Source: JBKQWK01 sp052139595
GTDB lineage: Bacteria > Actinomycetota > Thermoleophilia > UBA2241
Assembly (NCBI GenBank): GCA_052139595.1
Contig: JBKQWK010000052.1
Location: 1-37,036, forward strand
Reading direction: 5' to 3'
Length of the DNA: 37,036 bases
This document shows positions 14,796-24,270 of this stretch, one piece after another. The notes under the pieces were generated by a model, which saw nothing but the letters and a program-made list of their open reading frames with translations, did no database searches and had not been told where the DNA came from. The first letter of the stretch is position 1, and each line of letters starts with the position of its first letter. Made by a program: the position numbers and the translations under genes.

Positions 14796-15568
14796 GGTCG
14801 GCGCTGCACGCCGAGTGGACGAAGCTGCGCACCGTGGCCGGGCCGAGCTGGCTGCTGCTGGCCACGATCGTAGTGACCGTGGTCCTGAGTGCCTTCGCGC
14901 TGACCGCCGCGAGCTACGCAAACACCGGCGCAGGCGTCGATCTCACCAAGCTCAGCCTCACCGGGATCTACTTAGGCCAAGCCATCGTTGCCATCCTGGG
15001 AGTGGTCGCGATCGGTGGCGAGTATGGCTCTGGCGTGATCAGCATCACCCTGGCGGCCATGCCCAGGCGGTGGACCGTCCTGGCCGCCAAAGCGGTCATG
15101 GTCGGTGGCCTGGTGCTGGCAGCCGGGGCCATCGCCGTGGGCGTCTGCCTGCTCGCCGGGCGGCTGCGCTTGCCTGGAGGCGGCTTCACGGCGGCGCACG
15201 GCTACGCTCTCCTCTCCCTTGCCCACGGTCCGACGCTGCGCGCCGCCGCCGGCTCGGTCCTCTACCTCGCCTTGATCGCCCTGCTCAGCCTCGGCGTGGC
15301 GACTGCCGTGCGCAGCTCGGCGGCGGCCATCGGGATCGTGCTCGGCCTGCTCTACCTGTTTCCGATCATCACCGCCGTGATCCCCTTTCCGCACTGGCAG
15401 CGGCACCTTCAGCAGATCGCGCCGATGACAGCCGGGCTCACCGTTCAAGCCACCGTCAACCTCCGCAGTCTGCCGATCGGCCCTTGGGCAGGTCTCGGTG
15501 TGACCGCCGCCTGGGCAGCGGGGGCGCTCCTTCTCGGCGGGCTGCTCTTGCGGCTGCGTGACGCGTGA
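14792..15568 (+). CDS. ABC-2 type permease
   Basis: 258 residues with six helices. It begins MRSALHAEWTKLRTVAGPSW, the same HAEWTKL/RAEWTKL opening as the preceding permease, so the two are paralogues, this one lacking the extracytoplasmic insert. The coupling segment is GEYGSGVISITLAAMPRR. Starts in an ATGA overlap with the upstream gene; the last gene of the exporter operon. Two different permeases with one ATPase suggest a heterodimeric membrane unit. Confidence 0.93.
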   Translation: MRSALHAEWTKLRTVAGPSWLLLATIVVTVVLSAFALTAASYANTGAGVDLTKLSLTGIYLGQAIVAILGVVAIGGEYGSGVISITLAAMPRRWTVLAAKAVMVGGLVLAAGAIAVGVCLLAGRLRLPGGGFTAAHGYALLSLAHGPTLRAAAGSVLYLALIALLSLGVATAVRSSAAAIGIVLGLLYLFPIITAVIPFPHWQRHLQQIAPMTAGLTVQATVNLRSLPIGPWAGLGVTAAWAAGALLLGGLLLRLRDA

Positions 15569-15982
15569 GTAAAGCCCCCGAAAACATCCCCCTGCGTCCT
15601 GATGCGATCTGAAATCGTGCATCTGTTCATGATCGCTTGGCATGAGCCTTCTGCTAGCGGGTTCACTGGGTCGGCCACCTGCTGCAGGCAGCGCGACACG
15701 CATTTGGCACGCGATTGACCGAGGGCAATGGTCGCAGCCGCGTGCCACCCGTACGCCCGCGACCGTGAAGGGCTCGCGCTCAGCGCCGATGCGAGGTGTT
15801 TGCAAAAGAGTGGCCCGGCCGGATTGCGCGCCGTGCGGTCGGGCTCTCGCTCGAACTGAGGTTTGCCTTCTGCGGAGCCCGACGCCGGCGCGTACGAGCG
15901 AGTGTCATCCGTTCTCGGGCTGCGTGTGTCGCGGGCTTGCCTGGCCGAACACCACCAGGGGCTTGTACGCCGCCGCGAGGCG
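15569..15982. other. Intergenic region before the PadR operon
   Basis: About 410 bases with open frames on both strands but no domain I recognise; no clear hairpin terminator after the ABC operon. The promoter region of the PadR gene follows directly. Confidence 0.4.
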
Positions 15983-16012
15983 TTGTACTATACGCAGTAT
16001 GCTATCGATTAT
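15983..16012 (+). promoter_or_regulatory. Candidate promoter of the PadR-ABC operon, near-leaderless
   Basis: TTGTAC (15983-15988), an 18-base spacer and GATTAT (16007-16012), only 9 bases before the ATG at 16022. There is no ribosome site, so the mRNA would start about at the ATG. The spacer holds ATAC-GCA-GTAT (15990-16000), a short dyad of the type PadR proteins bind. Confidence 0.45.
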
Positions 16013-16021
16013 TGTTATCCC

Positions 16022-16597
16022 ATGAGTGTCCGCCACGCCCTGCTTGCCCTGTTGAGCGAGGGTCCCAAGTACGGTCTCCAGCTGCGGCAAGAGTTCGAGG
16101 CGAGAACCGGCGAGGTCTGGCCGCTGAACGTCGGCCAGGTGTACACAACGCTGCAGCGCCTCGAGCGCGACGGATTCGTTGAATCGGACGACAGCGGTAA
16201 GGAAGGCCCGCAGAAGGGATTTCGCATCACCGCCGACGGCGAGCAAGAACTCGCCGCCTGGTTGCGCATTCCGCCGGACCTGAGCTTGCCGCCACGCGAG
16301 GAGCTCGTCATCAAGGTGCTCGTGGCCCTGCTCGTACCCGGCGTCGATGTGCACGAGGTGATCCAAACTCATCGTCGCTATCTGGTCGAGCTGATGCAGC
16401 AGTGGACACATCTGAAGGAGGATGAATCGATGCTCGATCTGCCGTTCGCCTTGGTCGTCGACGCCGAGTTGTTCCGGTTGGACGCGGTCGTTCGCTGGCT
16501 TGACGCTGCCGACGGGCGGCTGAAGCGAGCTGTGCTCGACCCTCCGCCTGCCGGCACGACACCGCGGTTGCGCTTGCGAATCGCGGCGCGCCGATGA
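16022..16597 (+). CDS. PadR family transcriptional regulator
   Basis: 191 residues from ATG 16022 (MSVRHALLALLSEGPKYGLQ). Winged-helix PadR domain: YGLQLRQEFEARTG, then VGQVYTTLQRLERDGFVESD and the wing GPQKGFRITADGEQELAAWL. The C-terminal helical domain (about 95-165) serves dimerisation, as in the longer PadR class. No Shine-Dalgarno is present; translation may be leaderless. It overlaps the ATPase gene by ATGA and presumably represses the operon, being released by the exported compound. Family call is firm; autoregulation is inference. Confidence 0.94.
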   Translation: MSVRHALLALLSEGPKYGLQLRQEFEARTGEVWPLNVGQVYTTLQRLERDGFVESDDSGKEGPQKGFRITADGEQELAAWLRIPPDLSLPPREELVIKVLVALLVPGVDVHEVIQTHRRYLVELMQQWTHLKEDESMLDLPFALVVDAELFRLDAVVRWLDAADGRLKRAVLDPPPAGTTPRLRLRIAARR

Positions 16598-17316
16598 GCA
16601 CCCTCGAACTGCGCCGCGTCTCGCGGATCTACGGCGCGGGAGCAACCAAGGTTCAGGCACTCAACGAGATCGACTTGGCGGTCGATGCCGGCGCGCTCGT
16701 TGCCGTCATGGGGCCGAGCGGCTCAGGCAAGAGCACCCTGCTCACGATCGCCGGCAGCCTTGAAGAGCCAACCAGCGGTGAGGTCCTCGTGAACGGCGTC
16801 TCCCTGTCGAAGATGTCACGCAACGAGAAGGCCCGCCTCAGGCGACGTTCGATCGGTTACGTCTTTCAGGACTACAACCTGCTCGCCGGGCTCACGGCGG
16901 CGGAGAACGTCTCGCTGCCGCTCGAACTCGACGGAGTCCCGTTGCGCAAGGCACGCAGCGCCGCACTGGCGGCCCTCGAGGAGTTTGGACTCAGCGATCA
17001 GGTGGCGCGCTTTCCCGACGAACTCTCCGGCGGTGAGCGCCAGCGGGTGGCGATTGCCCGGGCCATTGTCGGGGACCGCCATCTACTGCTCGCTGACGAG
17101 CCCTCGGGCGCCCTCGACTCGGTCAATGGCGAAGCGGTGATGCGCCTTCTGCTCGCTGCCTGCCGCCGCGGCGTGGCCGCGGTCGTCGTCACCCACGATG
17201 CGCAGCTCGCCTCATGGGCAGACAGGGTGGTGTTTCTCAGAGACGGCCGGGTGGTCGACCAGACTGCGCCTGTGCTTGGCCCCGAGTCGCTCCTCACGCC
17301 CGGCCGGCAGGAATGA
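16594..17316 (+). CDS. ABC ATP-binding protein, MacB/LolD type
   Basis: 240 residues. Walker A GPSGSGKST at about 41-49, Q-loop YVFQDYNLL, signature LSGGERQRVAIARA, Walker B LLLADEPSGALDS, H-loop VVTHDAQLA. The YNLL after the Q-loop and EPSGALD are typical of the LolD/MacB/BceA class that pairs with FtsX-type permeases and couples ATP use to mechanical work outside the membrane. Overlaps PadR and the permease by 4 bases each, forming a tight three-gene operon. Confidence 0.96.
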   Translation: MSTLELRRVSRIYGAGATKVQALNEIDLAVDAGALVAVMGPSGSGKSTLLTIAGSLEEPTSGEVLVNGVSLSKMSRNEKARLRRRSIGYVFQDYNLLAGLTAAENVSLPLELDGVPLRKARSAALAALEEFGLSDQVARFPDELSGGERQRVAIARAIVGDRHLLLADEPSGALDSVNGEAVMRLLLAACRRGVAAVVVTHDAQLASWADRVVFLRDGRVVDQTAPVLGPESLLTPGRQE

Positions 17317-19832
17317 TCACGACACCCGAACGTGCGCTCAGCGAGCCGCTCTCCGGCAACGGCGGCCTGGCGGCCCGGCGGGCCCTGGTGCGCTGGGCCT
17401 GGCGCCTCTTCCGCCGTGAGTGGCGCCAGCAGCTGCTGGTCGTGGCACTCGTCGTTGTCGCGGTGGCCGCCACCGTCGTTGGCGCAACGGTGGCGGCCGA
17501 CACACCGCCGGCGGCCAATGCGGGGTTTGGCAGCGCCCAGGACCTGGCCACGTTGGCGGGCTCCGATGCGCACCTTTCCGCCGAGATCGCGTCGCTGCAA
17601 CGGCGCTTCGGCCGCCTCGACGTGATCGAGAATGAAACCCTCGCCATCCCCGGCTCGATTGACACCTACGACCTGCGCGCCCAGAACCCCCGCGGTCCCT
17701 ACGGACAGCCGATGCTTGCGCTCATTTCCGGTCACTTTCCCAAGCAAGCAAACCAGGTGGCGGTGACCAGCGGCGTGGCCTCGGCCTTCAACCTCAGGGT
17801 CGGTGACGTCTGGCGCCAAGGCGGCCCGGCCCGCATGGTGGTCGGCATCGTTGAAAACCCGCAGAGTCTCCTCGACGAGTTTGCCCTCGTCGTCCCCGGT
17901 CAGGTCAAAGTGCCGACCCAGGTCACGGTGCTCTTCGATGCCCCAGGTGTCGCCCCGGCTTCGCTTGGCGCGAACGTCGCGACTCCTTTGTCGGCGTCGT
18001 CTTCGAACGCGTTCAACTCCGAGACGATCTCGATCGCCGGGCTCACGCTGGGGATGCTGCTGATCGCCCTGGTGGCGGTGGCGGCCTTTACGGTGCTGGC
18101 GCAGCGCCGCTTGCGCTCGCTCGGGATGCTCGCCTCACTCGGTGCTACGGACAGAAACGTCCGGCTTGTCGTGCGGGCCAACGGTGTCGTCGTCGGCGTC
18201 GTCGGCGCGGCGATCGGCTTCGCGGTGGGACTGATAGCGTGGCTTGCCTACCGGCCGAGTCTTCAGACAAGTGCCCACCACGTGATCGGCGTGTTTGCCC
18301 TGCCGTGGCTGGTCATCGTCCTTGCCATGCTTCTCGCCGTGCTGGCCACCTACGTTGCCGCCTCACGGCCGGCTCGCGCCGTCAGCAGAGTGCCGATCGT
18401 AGCCGCCCTCTCGGGCCGGCCGATCCCCCCGAAGCAGGTGCATCACTCGGCGCTGCCGGGCATCGTCTTCCTCGTCATCGCCTTCCTCTTGTTGTCCTAC
18501 TCAGGTAGCGCCAGTGGCGCAAAGCCGCGCGTCCCCGAGCTTGTCTTGGGCTTAGCCGCCCTCATCCCGGCACTGATCCTGCTCTCTCCCTTCTGTCTGG
18601 CGGCGCTCGCTAAGCTCGGTAAGCATGCCCCGCTGGCAGTGCGCATCGCTGTGCGTGACCTGTCGCGCTACCGGGCGCGCTCGGGCGCGGCGCTGGCGGC
18701 GATCAGCCTCGCTGTGCTCATCGCTGTGGTCATCGTGATTGTTGCCGCGGCACGCTACGGAAACGTCCTCGACTACGCCGGGCCCAACCTGGCGTCGAAC
18801 CAGCTCGCCGTCTACACACCCTACGGACCCGGCTACACACCCCCCAACCTTAACCCTGCCTCTCCCGATCCCGGCACGAGGGTGGTGACTCCGAAGGGCA
18901 TCACGCCCCACGCCATTGGCACGGTGACGGCGAAGCAGCTCAAAGCCATGAACAAGAGCGCACACGAGATCGCTTCCTCGCTCGGCAGCGGTGACGTCAT
19001 CGAACTCGATTCGACGAGCGCTTCGCTCTACCACGCCGGCGCCGGTCGTCCATTTGTCGGACCGGTGTACGTCGCGACGCCGTCGCTGCTACGGGCTTTC
19101 GGGATCAAGGCTTCTCAAGTTGACCCCACGGCCGAGATCCTCACCATGCGACCGGGGCTCTCGGGTCTCTCCGCCAAGCTCACCTACGGCAACGGCAACA
19201 ATTCGCCGGCACTCGCCAATCCTGTGATCGAGGAGGTCAGTGCCCTGCCGGCGGGCACCTCGGCACCAAACACCGTGATCACAGAATACGCTGTCCACAA
19301 GCTCGGCCTGGGGATCGAGACGTCCGGCTGGCTGATCCAGACCGCGCAGCCCCTCACCGCCTTGCAGATCAACAGTTCCCGGCTGGCGGCCTCGGCGGCC
19401 AACATGACCGTCGAGAGCAAGTCGAGCGCTCCTTCGTCGGCAGAGATCATCAACTGGGTGACAGTCTTTGGCATCGTCCTGGCGCTCGCCATCCTTGCCC
19501 TGACCATCGGTCTCATCCGCAGCGAGACCGCCGGCGACCTGCGCACCCTGGCTGCCACCGGGGCGAGCAGCACGACGCGGCGCACCCTCACTGCTGCCAC
19601 CGCCGGCGCGCTCGCTTTGCTCGGCGCCCTGCTCGGTACGGTGGCCGGCTACGTCGGCGTCATCGGCTGGATTCGGTCCAACTCCCTCAACGGCGGCATT
19701 GCGGCGCTTGGCCACGTCCCCATCGTCAACCTGCTCGTCATCCTCATCGGCCTGCCGGTCGCCGCTGCTGCCGGCGGCTGGCTGTTAGCCGGACGTGAAC
19801 CGCCGGCCATTGCCCGCCAGCCGCTCGAGTAA
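17313..19832 (+). CDS. FtsX-type ABC permease
   Basis: 839 residues from ATG 17313, overlapping the ATPase stop. First helix about residues 41-62, a 190-residue extracytoplasmic domain, then an FtsX domain at about 243-365 (TLGMLLIALVAVAAFTVLAQ, LRSLGMLASLGATDRNV). Two further helices and a second periplasmic-type domain of about 220 residues follow, then the closing FtsX domain (about 715-830, with RTLAATGASSTTRRTL). The two LASLGAT/LAATGAS coupling motifs mark two FtsX halves. Works with the MacB-type ATPase, likely for efflux or lipid/peptide handling. Substrate unknown. Confidence 0.94.
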   Translation: MITTPERALSEPLSGNGGLAARRALVRWAWRLFRREWRQQLLVVALVVVAVAATVVGATVAADTPPAANAGFGSAQDLATLAGSDAHLSAEIASLQRRFGRLDVIENETLAIPGSIDTYDLRAQNPRGPYGQPMLALISGHFPKQANQVAVTSGVASAFNLRVGDVWRQGGPARMVVGIVENPQSLLDEFALVVPGQVKVPTQVTVLFDAPGVAPASLGANVATPLSASSSNAFNSETISIAGLTLGMLLIALVAVAAFTVLAQRRLRSLGMLASLGATDRNVRLVVRANGVVVGVVGAAIGFAVGLIAWLAYRPSLQTSAHHVIGVFALPWLVIVLAMLLAVLATYVAASRPARAVSRVPIVAALSGRPIPPKQVHHSALPGIVFLVIAFLLLSYSGSASGAKPRVPELVLGLAALIPALILLSPFCLAALAKLGKHAPLAVRIAVRDLSRYRARSGAALAAISLAVLIAVVIVIVAAARYGNVLDYAGPNLASNQLAVYTPYGPGYTPPNLNPASPDPGTRVVTPKGITPHAIGTVTAKQLKAMNKSAHEIASSLGSGDVIELDSTSASLYHAGAGRPFVGPVYVATPSLLRAFGIKASQVDPTAEILTMRPGLSGLSAKLTYGNGNNSPALANPVIEEVSALPAGTSAPNTVITEYAVHKLGLGIETSGWLIQTAQPLTALQINSSRLAASAANMTVESKSSAPSSAEIINWVTVFGIVLALAILALTIGLIRSETAGDLRTLAATGASSTTRRTLTAATAGALALLGALLGTVAGYVGVIGWIRSNSLNGGIAALGHVPIVNLLVILIGLPVAAAAGGWLLAGREPPAIARQPLE

Positions 19833-20038
19833 AGCCACTCCCGCTTGCCTGTTCACCTGTGTGCAGGGTGTCGCTCGTGCGCGTTACGACAGTGGTGGGC
19901 GCGGGCGTCACCCGTTTTGAGGGGTTGCTCGCCGCGCCAGACGATCACGGGCGCCCTGGCGCCGTGGCAGGTGGATGGCCGCCGTCGCCCTAGCTGTCAG
20001 CTGCGCAGGTGATGTTTGCAAACCGTGGCAGCCGCCCG

Positions 20039-21547
20039 TCAGATCAAGTTGCCGAGCCACAGGAGATGGTGAAAGTACGTCGCTGAGATGCTCAGGTCGG
20101 TGAGGATCGGCAGACAGGCAAGACAGACGCCGCTGACCGCTCCCGCATACGCCCAGCTGAGGTAGGGCCATAAGCGGCGCCGGTTGCGCCGCTGGAGCGA
20201 GGTCAGAAATCCAGCCGCGACGATCGTCACGGCGAGGGCGACAACCACGCGAGCGAGGTCGAGCGAAACGTGGGCCGGCAGCCGCCAGCAGAGCCAGGCC
20301 GCGGCCCTCGCGATCGGATACGAAAACAGAGCGACGACAGTCGCCGTGATTGCGTAGCAGAGCGCCGCCAGCCACAGTCGCGGTCGTTGGCCAGTCGACA
20401 GCTCGCGCGCCAGCAGGGCGACCGCCAGCGCCAGAAACGGTGCCACTGGCGTCATGTAGTACAGATACGAGGTGCGTGTGGTGGCAAGCCAGGGCAGGTA
20501 GAGCAAAGCCACGATCAGCGGCACCAGGAGCAACTGGCGCTGGTGGTGGACGCAGGCTAAGACGGCGAGAGCGACAAGTGCCGGCAGGGCGACCGCCCAG
20601 AGCAGGGGGTTCCCCATGGCAATGATGCGGTGCACGCTGCCGTTCATCTGCTTGTCGACATACCAGATCGCCTGGTAGTCGAAGATCCAGCTGTAGGCGT
20701 GTGAGGCGGCGGCGTTCGCGGTGTGCAGGTTTTCGTTAAACCACCACATCTCGCGCTGCAGTTGAACCCACTGCGCAAGGCTATGGCGACCCTTGCTGAA
20801 GTAGACGCTGTAGCTCGCCACATAGAGAGCAGCAGGCAGGATAACGAGGGCAACGAGCGGCCAAACGACATCGTAGAGCGCCTGTCGGGCAACGGTGATG
20901 AGCGGCCCCCGCCAGGGTCGGCGCCGGTAGACAACGATGATCGCTGCCGCCGCCGCCAGAGCAAGGGCGCCCGACCACTTCGTCCCCAGGGCCAGACCGC
21001 CGGCCAGACCGCAGAGCGTCAGCCAGCGCCGCCTCTGCCCACTCTGCACGTAGTGCAGGGCCAGATAGACGCACACAAGCGACCAGAAGGCGACGAAGAT
21101 ATCGAGCATGGCGAGGCGCGACTGGACGATGCCGAGAAAGTCGCTGGCGGCGAGGATGAGGCCAAGCAGCGCCCAGCCAGGTGGCAGTCCCAACCGGCGG
21201 CCGAGCGGATAGATGAGCGCAATGAGAAGCGTGCCTGCGAGTGTCGCCATGATTCGCCAGCCGAAGGCCGTGTAGCCAAAGATGGCCTCACCGACGGCGA
21301 TCGCAAGCTTGCCATATTCGGGGTGCGCCCAGGAGGCTTCTTTGCCTGGCTCCCAGGGGTAGGCAGGGTTAGGGCCGAGGTAGCCGTCAAGAATCGTGTG
21401 CGCGTCCCTGGCGTAGTAGAGCTCATCGAAGACGAAGACGCTTGGTCGCTCAAGCTCATAGAGGCGCACGGCCGCCGAGATGACAACGACGCAGATCGCG
21501 GCGACGATGATGGCGACCGAGGCAGGAGCGCTCAGGCGAAACGCCAT
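20039..21547 (-). CDS. PMT-family (GT39) protein O-mannosyltransferase
   Basis: 502 residues with about 11 helices. Key PMT features: FVFDELYYARDA with Asp41-Glu42 in the first loop, the site for catalysis; the WAHPEYGKLAIAVGEAIFG segment; QSRLAMLDIFVAFW; and GGLALGTKWSGALALAAA. Such enzymes move mannose from polyprenyl-phosphate-mannose to Ser/Thr of proteins being exported (family knowledge, as in Mycobacterium and Streptomyces). It starts 1 base after the DsbA-like stop, so the two are coupled, linking O-mannosylation with disulfide formation outside the cell. Convergent with the FtsX operon, with a 206-base gap lacking a clear terminator. Confidence 0.92.
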   Translation of the reverse strand: MAFRLSAPASVAIIVAAICVVVISAAVRLYELERPSVFVFDELYYARDAHTILDGYLGPNPAYPWEPGKEASWAHPEYGKLAIAVGEAIFGYTAFGWRIMATLAGTLLIALIYPLGRRLGLPPGWALLGLILAASDFLGIVQSRLAMLDIFVAFWSLVCVYLALHYVQSGQRRRWLTLCGLAGGLALGTKWSGALALAAAAAIIVVYRRRPWRGPLITVARQALYDVVWPLVALVILPAALYVASYSVYFSKGRHSLAQWVQLQREMWWFNENLHTANAAASHAYSWIFDYQAIWYVDKQMNGSVHRIIAMGNPLLWAVALPALVALAVLACVHHQRQLLLVPLIVALLYLPWLATTRTSYLYYMTPVAPFLALAVALLARELSTGQRPRLWLAALCYAITATVVALFSYPIARAAAWLCWRLPAHVSLDLARVVVALAVTIVAAGFLTSLQRRNRRRLWPYLSWAYAGAVSGVCLACLPILTDLSISATYFHHLLWLGNLI

Positions 21548-21548
21548 C

Positions 21549-22193
21549 TCAGGCTCGGCTTCGGGCCGCTCGCACCGCGGCGAGTAACGCCGGCGCTGTG
21601 TAGACCGTAAGCGGCTTGCCGTTGATGAGCACCAGCGGTGTCTTTCCCCAGCGCAGGAGCCACTGTGCGCTCAGCCGTCTGATCCAGCCGTCGTAGATCC
21701 CGTTGCGCACGCCATCGGCGAAGGCCGGCGCCGTGATGCCGAGCTGGCGAGCAAGGGCGATCAGGTAGGTGTCGCTCAGTTCACCTGAGTTCTCAGGAAA
21801 CTGATGTGCCAGTAAGGCATCGTGAAAGGCCCAGAACCTGCCCTCATCGCCGGCCAGTTCAGCCGCGTTGGCGGCGGCCAGAGACTCGGCACCGAGAAAG
21901 GCGACCGGGTAGTAGGCGTAGCGGATTTGTCCTTGGCGCACCAGCCGCACAATCGTGGCGTAGACCGCCTTTTCGAAGCGCCCGCAGGCAGGGCATTGAA
22001 AGTCAGCGTACTCCTCGACCAGGACCGGCGCCGAGGGCTTACCGATCACCTCTGACCCGTCCGCAGCGAGAGCATGCCGGGGGCGCATGATGCTGGCCGG
22101 GCTGGAGGCGCGGGTCGCCGCGATCGCGACGCCGCCGCCAACGACGGCCAGCGCGAGTGCCAGTGCCAACCAGCGCCTGGTGCGGATCGACAT
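21549..22193 (-). CDS. DsbA-like thiol-disulfide oxidoreductase, membrane-anchored
   Basis: 214 residues. An N-terminal helix (about 9-27) serves as anchor or signal; no lipobox. The thioredoxin fold starts at VLVEEYADFQCPACGRFEKA with active-site Cys67-Pro-Ala-Cys70, contains the helical insert (FWAFHDALLAHQF) and ends with the cis-Pro loop WGKTPLVLINGKPL. This is the DsbA/BdbD group that oxidises cysteines of exported proteins. Followed at once by the PMT gene. No VKOR or DsbB partner is present in the window. Confidence 0.93.
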   Translation of the reverse strand: MSIRTRRWLALALALAVVGGGVAIAATRASSPASIMRPRHALAADGSEVIGKPSAPVLVEEYADFQCPACGRFEKAVYATIVRLVRQGQIRYAYYPVAFLGAESLAAANAAELAGDEGRFWAFHDALLAHQFPENSGELSDTYLIALARQLGITAPAFADGVRNGIYDGWIRRLSAQWLLRWGKTPLVLINGKPLTVYTAPALLAAVRAARSRA

Positions 22194-22282
22194 CTCTTCC
22201 GTTTACCTCAGTGCCAGGTGACGAGCGCTGGCTGGCGCTGGGCAGAGCAGGCACAGGCCACGGCCCGCCATCCTACGTTTCG

Positions 22283-23377
22283 TCATGAGAGGCGGTTGCG
22301 CACCCACCAGAAGCAGAGGCCGGCCAAGATGAGGGCGAGACCGATAAAGATCGCCGTCTCGCAGGCTTGGAAGGTCCAGTAGCGACTGGCGGGCTGGTAG
22401 GTCACCACTTCATGAAACGTGGCGCCAACCTTGGCGACGCAGTCCTGAAACGCTTTGTTGGCGAGGGGGTTCGCTACGATTTGAGAGCTATGGCCGCCGC
22501 TGAGACCAGTCGACGTGTTCGCTCCCCCCGCTGGCGTGCCCAAACTCTGCGGCGTAAAGAAGAAGGGACAGGCGCTCTTGAGAAACTGGGTGGTGAGCGC
22601 CTGACCCGCTTTATCGACAATCTGGGTTGAGTAGACCCAGGCGTTGGGCAGGTTCGGGGGTGCCAGAAACAACGTGTTCGGGCCCCCGTTTGCACTGCCA
22701 AAGCCATCGACGGACACCAAGTTGAGCGCCACGCTGAGGTGGGCCGGTGCGACGAAGTGTGGCCGCAGCCAGTAGGTCACGGCCAGGCGAGCGGCGATGA
22801 AGGCGACGAGCGTGGTCGCCATCGCCGGCAGCGTACGGCGCAGGAGCATGCCGGCGGTCACCCCGAGGGCAAAGGCGAGGGCGGCGTAGCCGATCGGAGT
22901 GATGCCGCGCTCGCCGAACAGCGCCGCTGAGAAGCGGTTGGCGGCGACCCGGTCGAGGGGGCTAAACCACCAGCTCACCATCAGGCTTACAAGGCCGGCG
23001 ACGATCATGCTCGCCAGGCCGACGAGGCCGAGCTTGGCCGTCAGCCAGCGCCTGCGGCTAACGCTCTGCGTCCAGGCAAGGCGAAAGCTGCCGGTTTCGA
23101 GTTCGCGTGCGATCAGCGGTGCCCCCCAGAAGATGCCAAGCAGGGCGGGGATAACAAGCAGAAGCGCACTGAGCCCGTTCTGCAGCAAGGCGTCGGTGTT
23201 AAGAAAGGCAGATGTGGCCGTCTGACAGTCGCCCTTGGCCTTGCAGTTGGCGACTGTCGTGTCGTAGAGGTGAACGAGGTGCGGGCCGGTAATGACTAGG
23301 ACGATGGCGATGATCACGAGCGCTGCCAAGGCGATGGCGGCCTGGGTGCGAAACTGACGCCAGCAGAGGCGGATCAT
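22283..23377 (-). CDS. ABC transporter permease (GntR-linked)
   Basis: 364 residues. Helix about 13-33, an outside loop with three cysteines or so (ANCKAKGDC), helices at about 68-92 and 117-140, then further helices; a second outside region at about 215-325 contains SACPFFFTP and further Cys (FQDCVAK), suggesting disulfides. ARELETGSFRLAWTQSVSRR is the coupling segment of ABC-2 exporters. Starts in an overlap with the ATPase. The cysteine-bearing outer loops fit with the DsbA-like gene 89 bases downstream (inference). Confidence 0.9.
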   Translation of the reverse strand: MIRLCWRQFRTQAAIALAALVIIAIVLVITGPHLVHLYDTTVANCKAKGDCQTATSAFLNTDALLQNGLSALLLVIPALLGIFWGAPLIARELETGSFRLAWTQSVSRRRWLTAKLGLVGLASMIVAGLVSLMVSWWFSPLDRVAANRFSAALFGERGITPIGYAALAFALGVTAGMLLRRTLPAMATTLVAFIAARLAVTYWLRPHFVAPAHLSVALNLVSVDGFGSANGGPNTLFLAPPNLPNAWVYSTQIVDKAGQALTTQFLKSACPFFFTPQSLGTPAGGANTSTGLSGGHSSQIVANPLANKAFQDCVAKVGATFHEVVTYQPASRYWTFQACETAIFIGLALILAGLCFWWVRNRLS

Positions 23378-24270
23378 GACGACACCGCTGCGAGTCGTTG
23401 CTGATCGGCTGCCGTTGCGGCGGCACGACCCATGTAGGCAAGGACGAGATCCTCCAGGCTGACCGGCTCGACAACCCAGGCGGGGTCTGCGATCGGCTCG
23501 TCAGTGCGTATGAGGAACGTGCTCTGGCGGTCGGTGTGGCTCGCCTCGATGACCTGCTGGTTTAGCGGCAGACGGCTGGCATCGCGGCGGGCGCCGGTGA
23601 GGCGGTAGTGGCAGGCGAGCAAGGTCTCGATCTCACCGGCCACCTGCAGGCGCGAGGCAACGAGGACAACCAGGTAGTCACAAACCCGCTCCAGGTCGGC
23701 GACCAGGTGGGAAGAAAGCAGGACACTGACGCCGTCCTCGGCAACGACCGCCATGAGACCCTGGAGGAACTGTCGGCGGGCGAGTGGGTCGAGACTGGCG
23801 ACCGGCTCGTCGAGGATCAGCAGCTGCGGTCGCTTGGCGATCACCAGGGTGAGGGCAAGCTGGGCGAGCTGACCACCGGAGAGCTTGCCGGCTTTCTGGT
23901 CGAGGTCGAGGCCGAGTTCCTTGATCCGCCGTCTGGCGAGATCGTTATCCCAGCCGGGGTTGAGCCAGGCACCGAGGTGAAGGTGGTCGGCAACAGTTAA
24001 ACCGGCGTAGAGCGGCGTCTCCTGGGCGACGAAGCCGACGCGGGCAAGCTGGGCCGGGCTTGCGGCCGGCCGCTCGCCGAGGACGGCGATCGTGCCCGCC
24101 GTTGGCCGCAGCAGACCGACGGCCAGATGGAGCACGGTCGTCTTGCCGGCGCCATTGGGGCCAACGAGGCCGACGACCTGGCCGGCGGGGATGGTCAGGG
24201 TGCAGTCGGACAATGCCCAATGCCGCCCATAGCGCTTGCCGAGCCCCTGCGCCTCTAAGATGGCGCTCAT
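23374..24270 (-). CDS. ABC exporter ATP-binding protein (GntR-linked)
   Basis: 298 residues. Walker A GPNGAGKTT at about 37-45, signature LSGGQLAQLALTL, Walker B LLILDEPVASLDP, H-loop LLSSHLVADLE. C-terminal accessory region of about 80 residues ends in SLEDLVLAYMGR. Overlaps the GntR gene by 4 bases and the permease by 4 bases. This is the YtrA-YtrB-permease type of operon, induced by cell-wall antibiotics in Bacillus (family knowledge). Confidence 0.94.
   Translation of the reverse strand: MSAILEAQGLGKRYGRHWALSDCTLTIPAGQVVGLVGPNGAGKTTVLHLAVGLLRPTAGTIAVLGERPAASPAQLARVGFVAQETPLYAGLTVADHLHLGAWLNPGWDNDLARRRIKELGLDLDQKAGKLSGGQLAQLALTLVIAKRPQLLILDEPVASLDPLARRQFLQGLMAVVAEDGVSVLLSSHLVADLERVCDYLVVLVASRLQVAGEIETLLACHYRLTGARRDASRLPLNQQVIEASHTDRQSTFLIRTDEPIADPAWVVEPVSLEDLVLAYMGRAAATAADQQRLAAVSS

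Noticed and set aside
20014..20023. Palindrome GTTTGCAAAC between the convergent FtsX and PMT genes
   Set aside because: Ten bases is too short to mean much, and it is not placed at a promoter.
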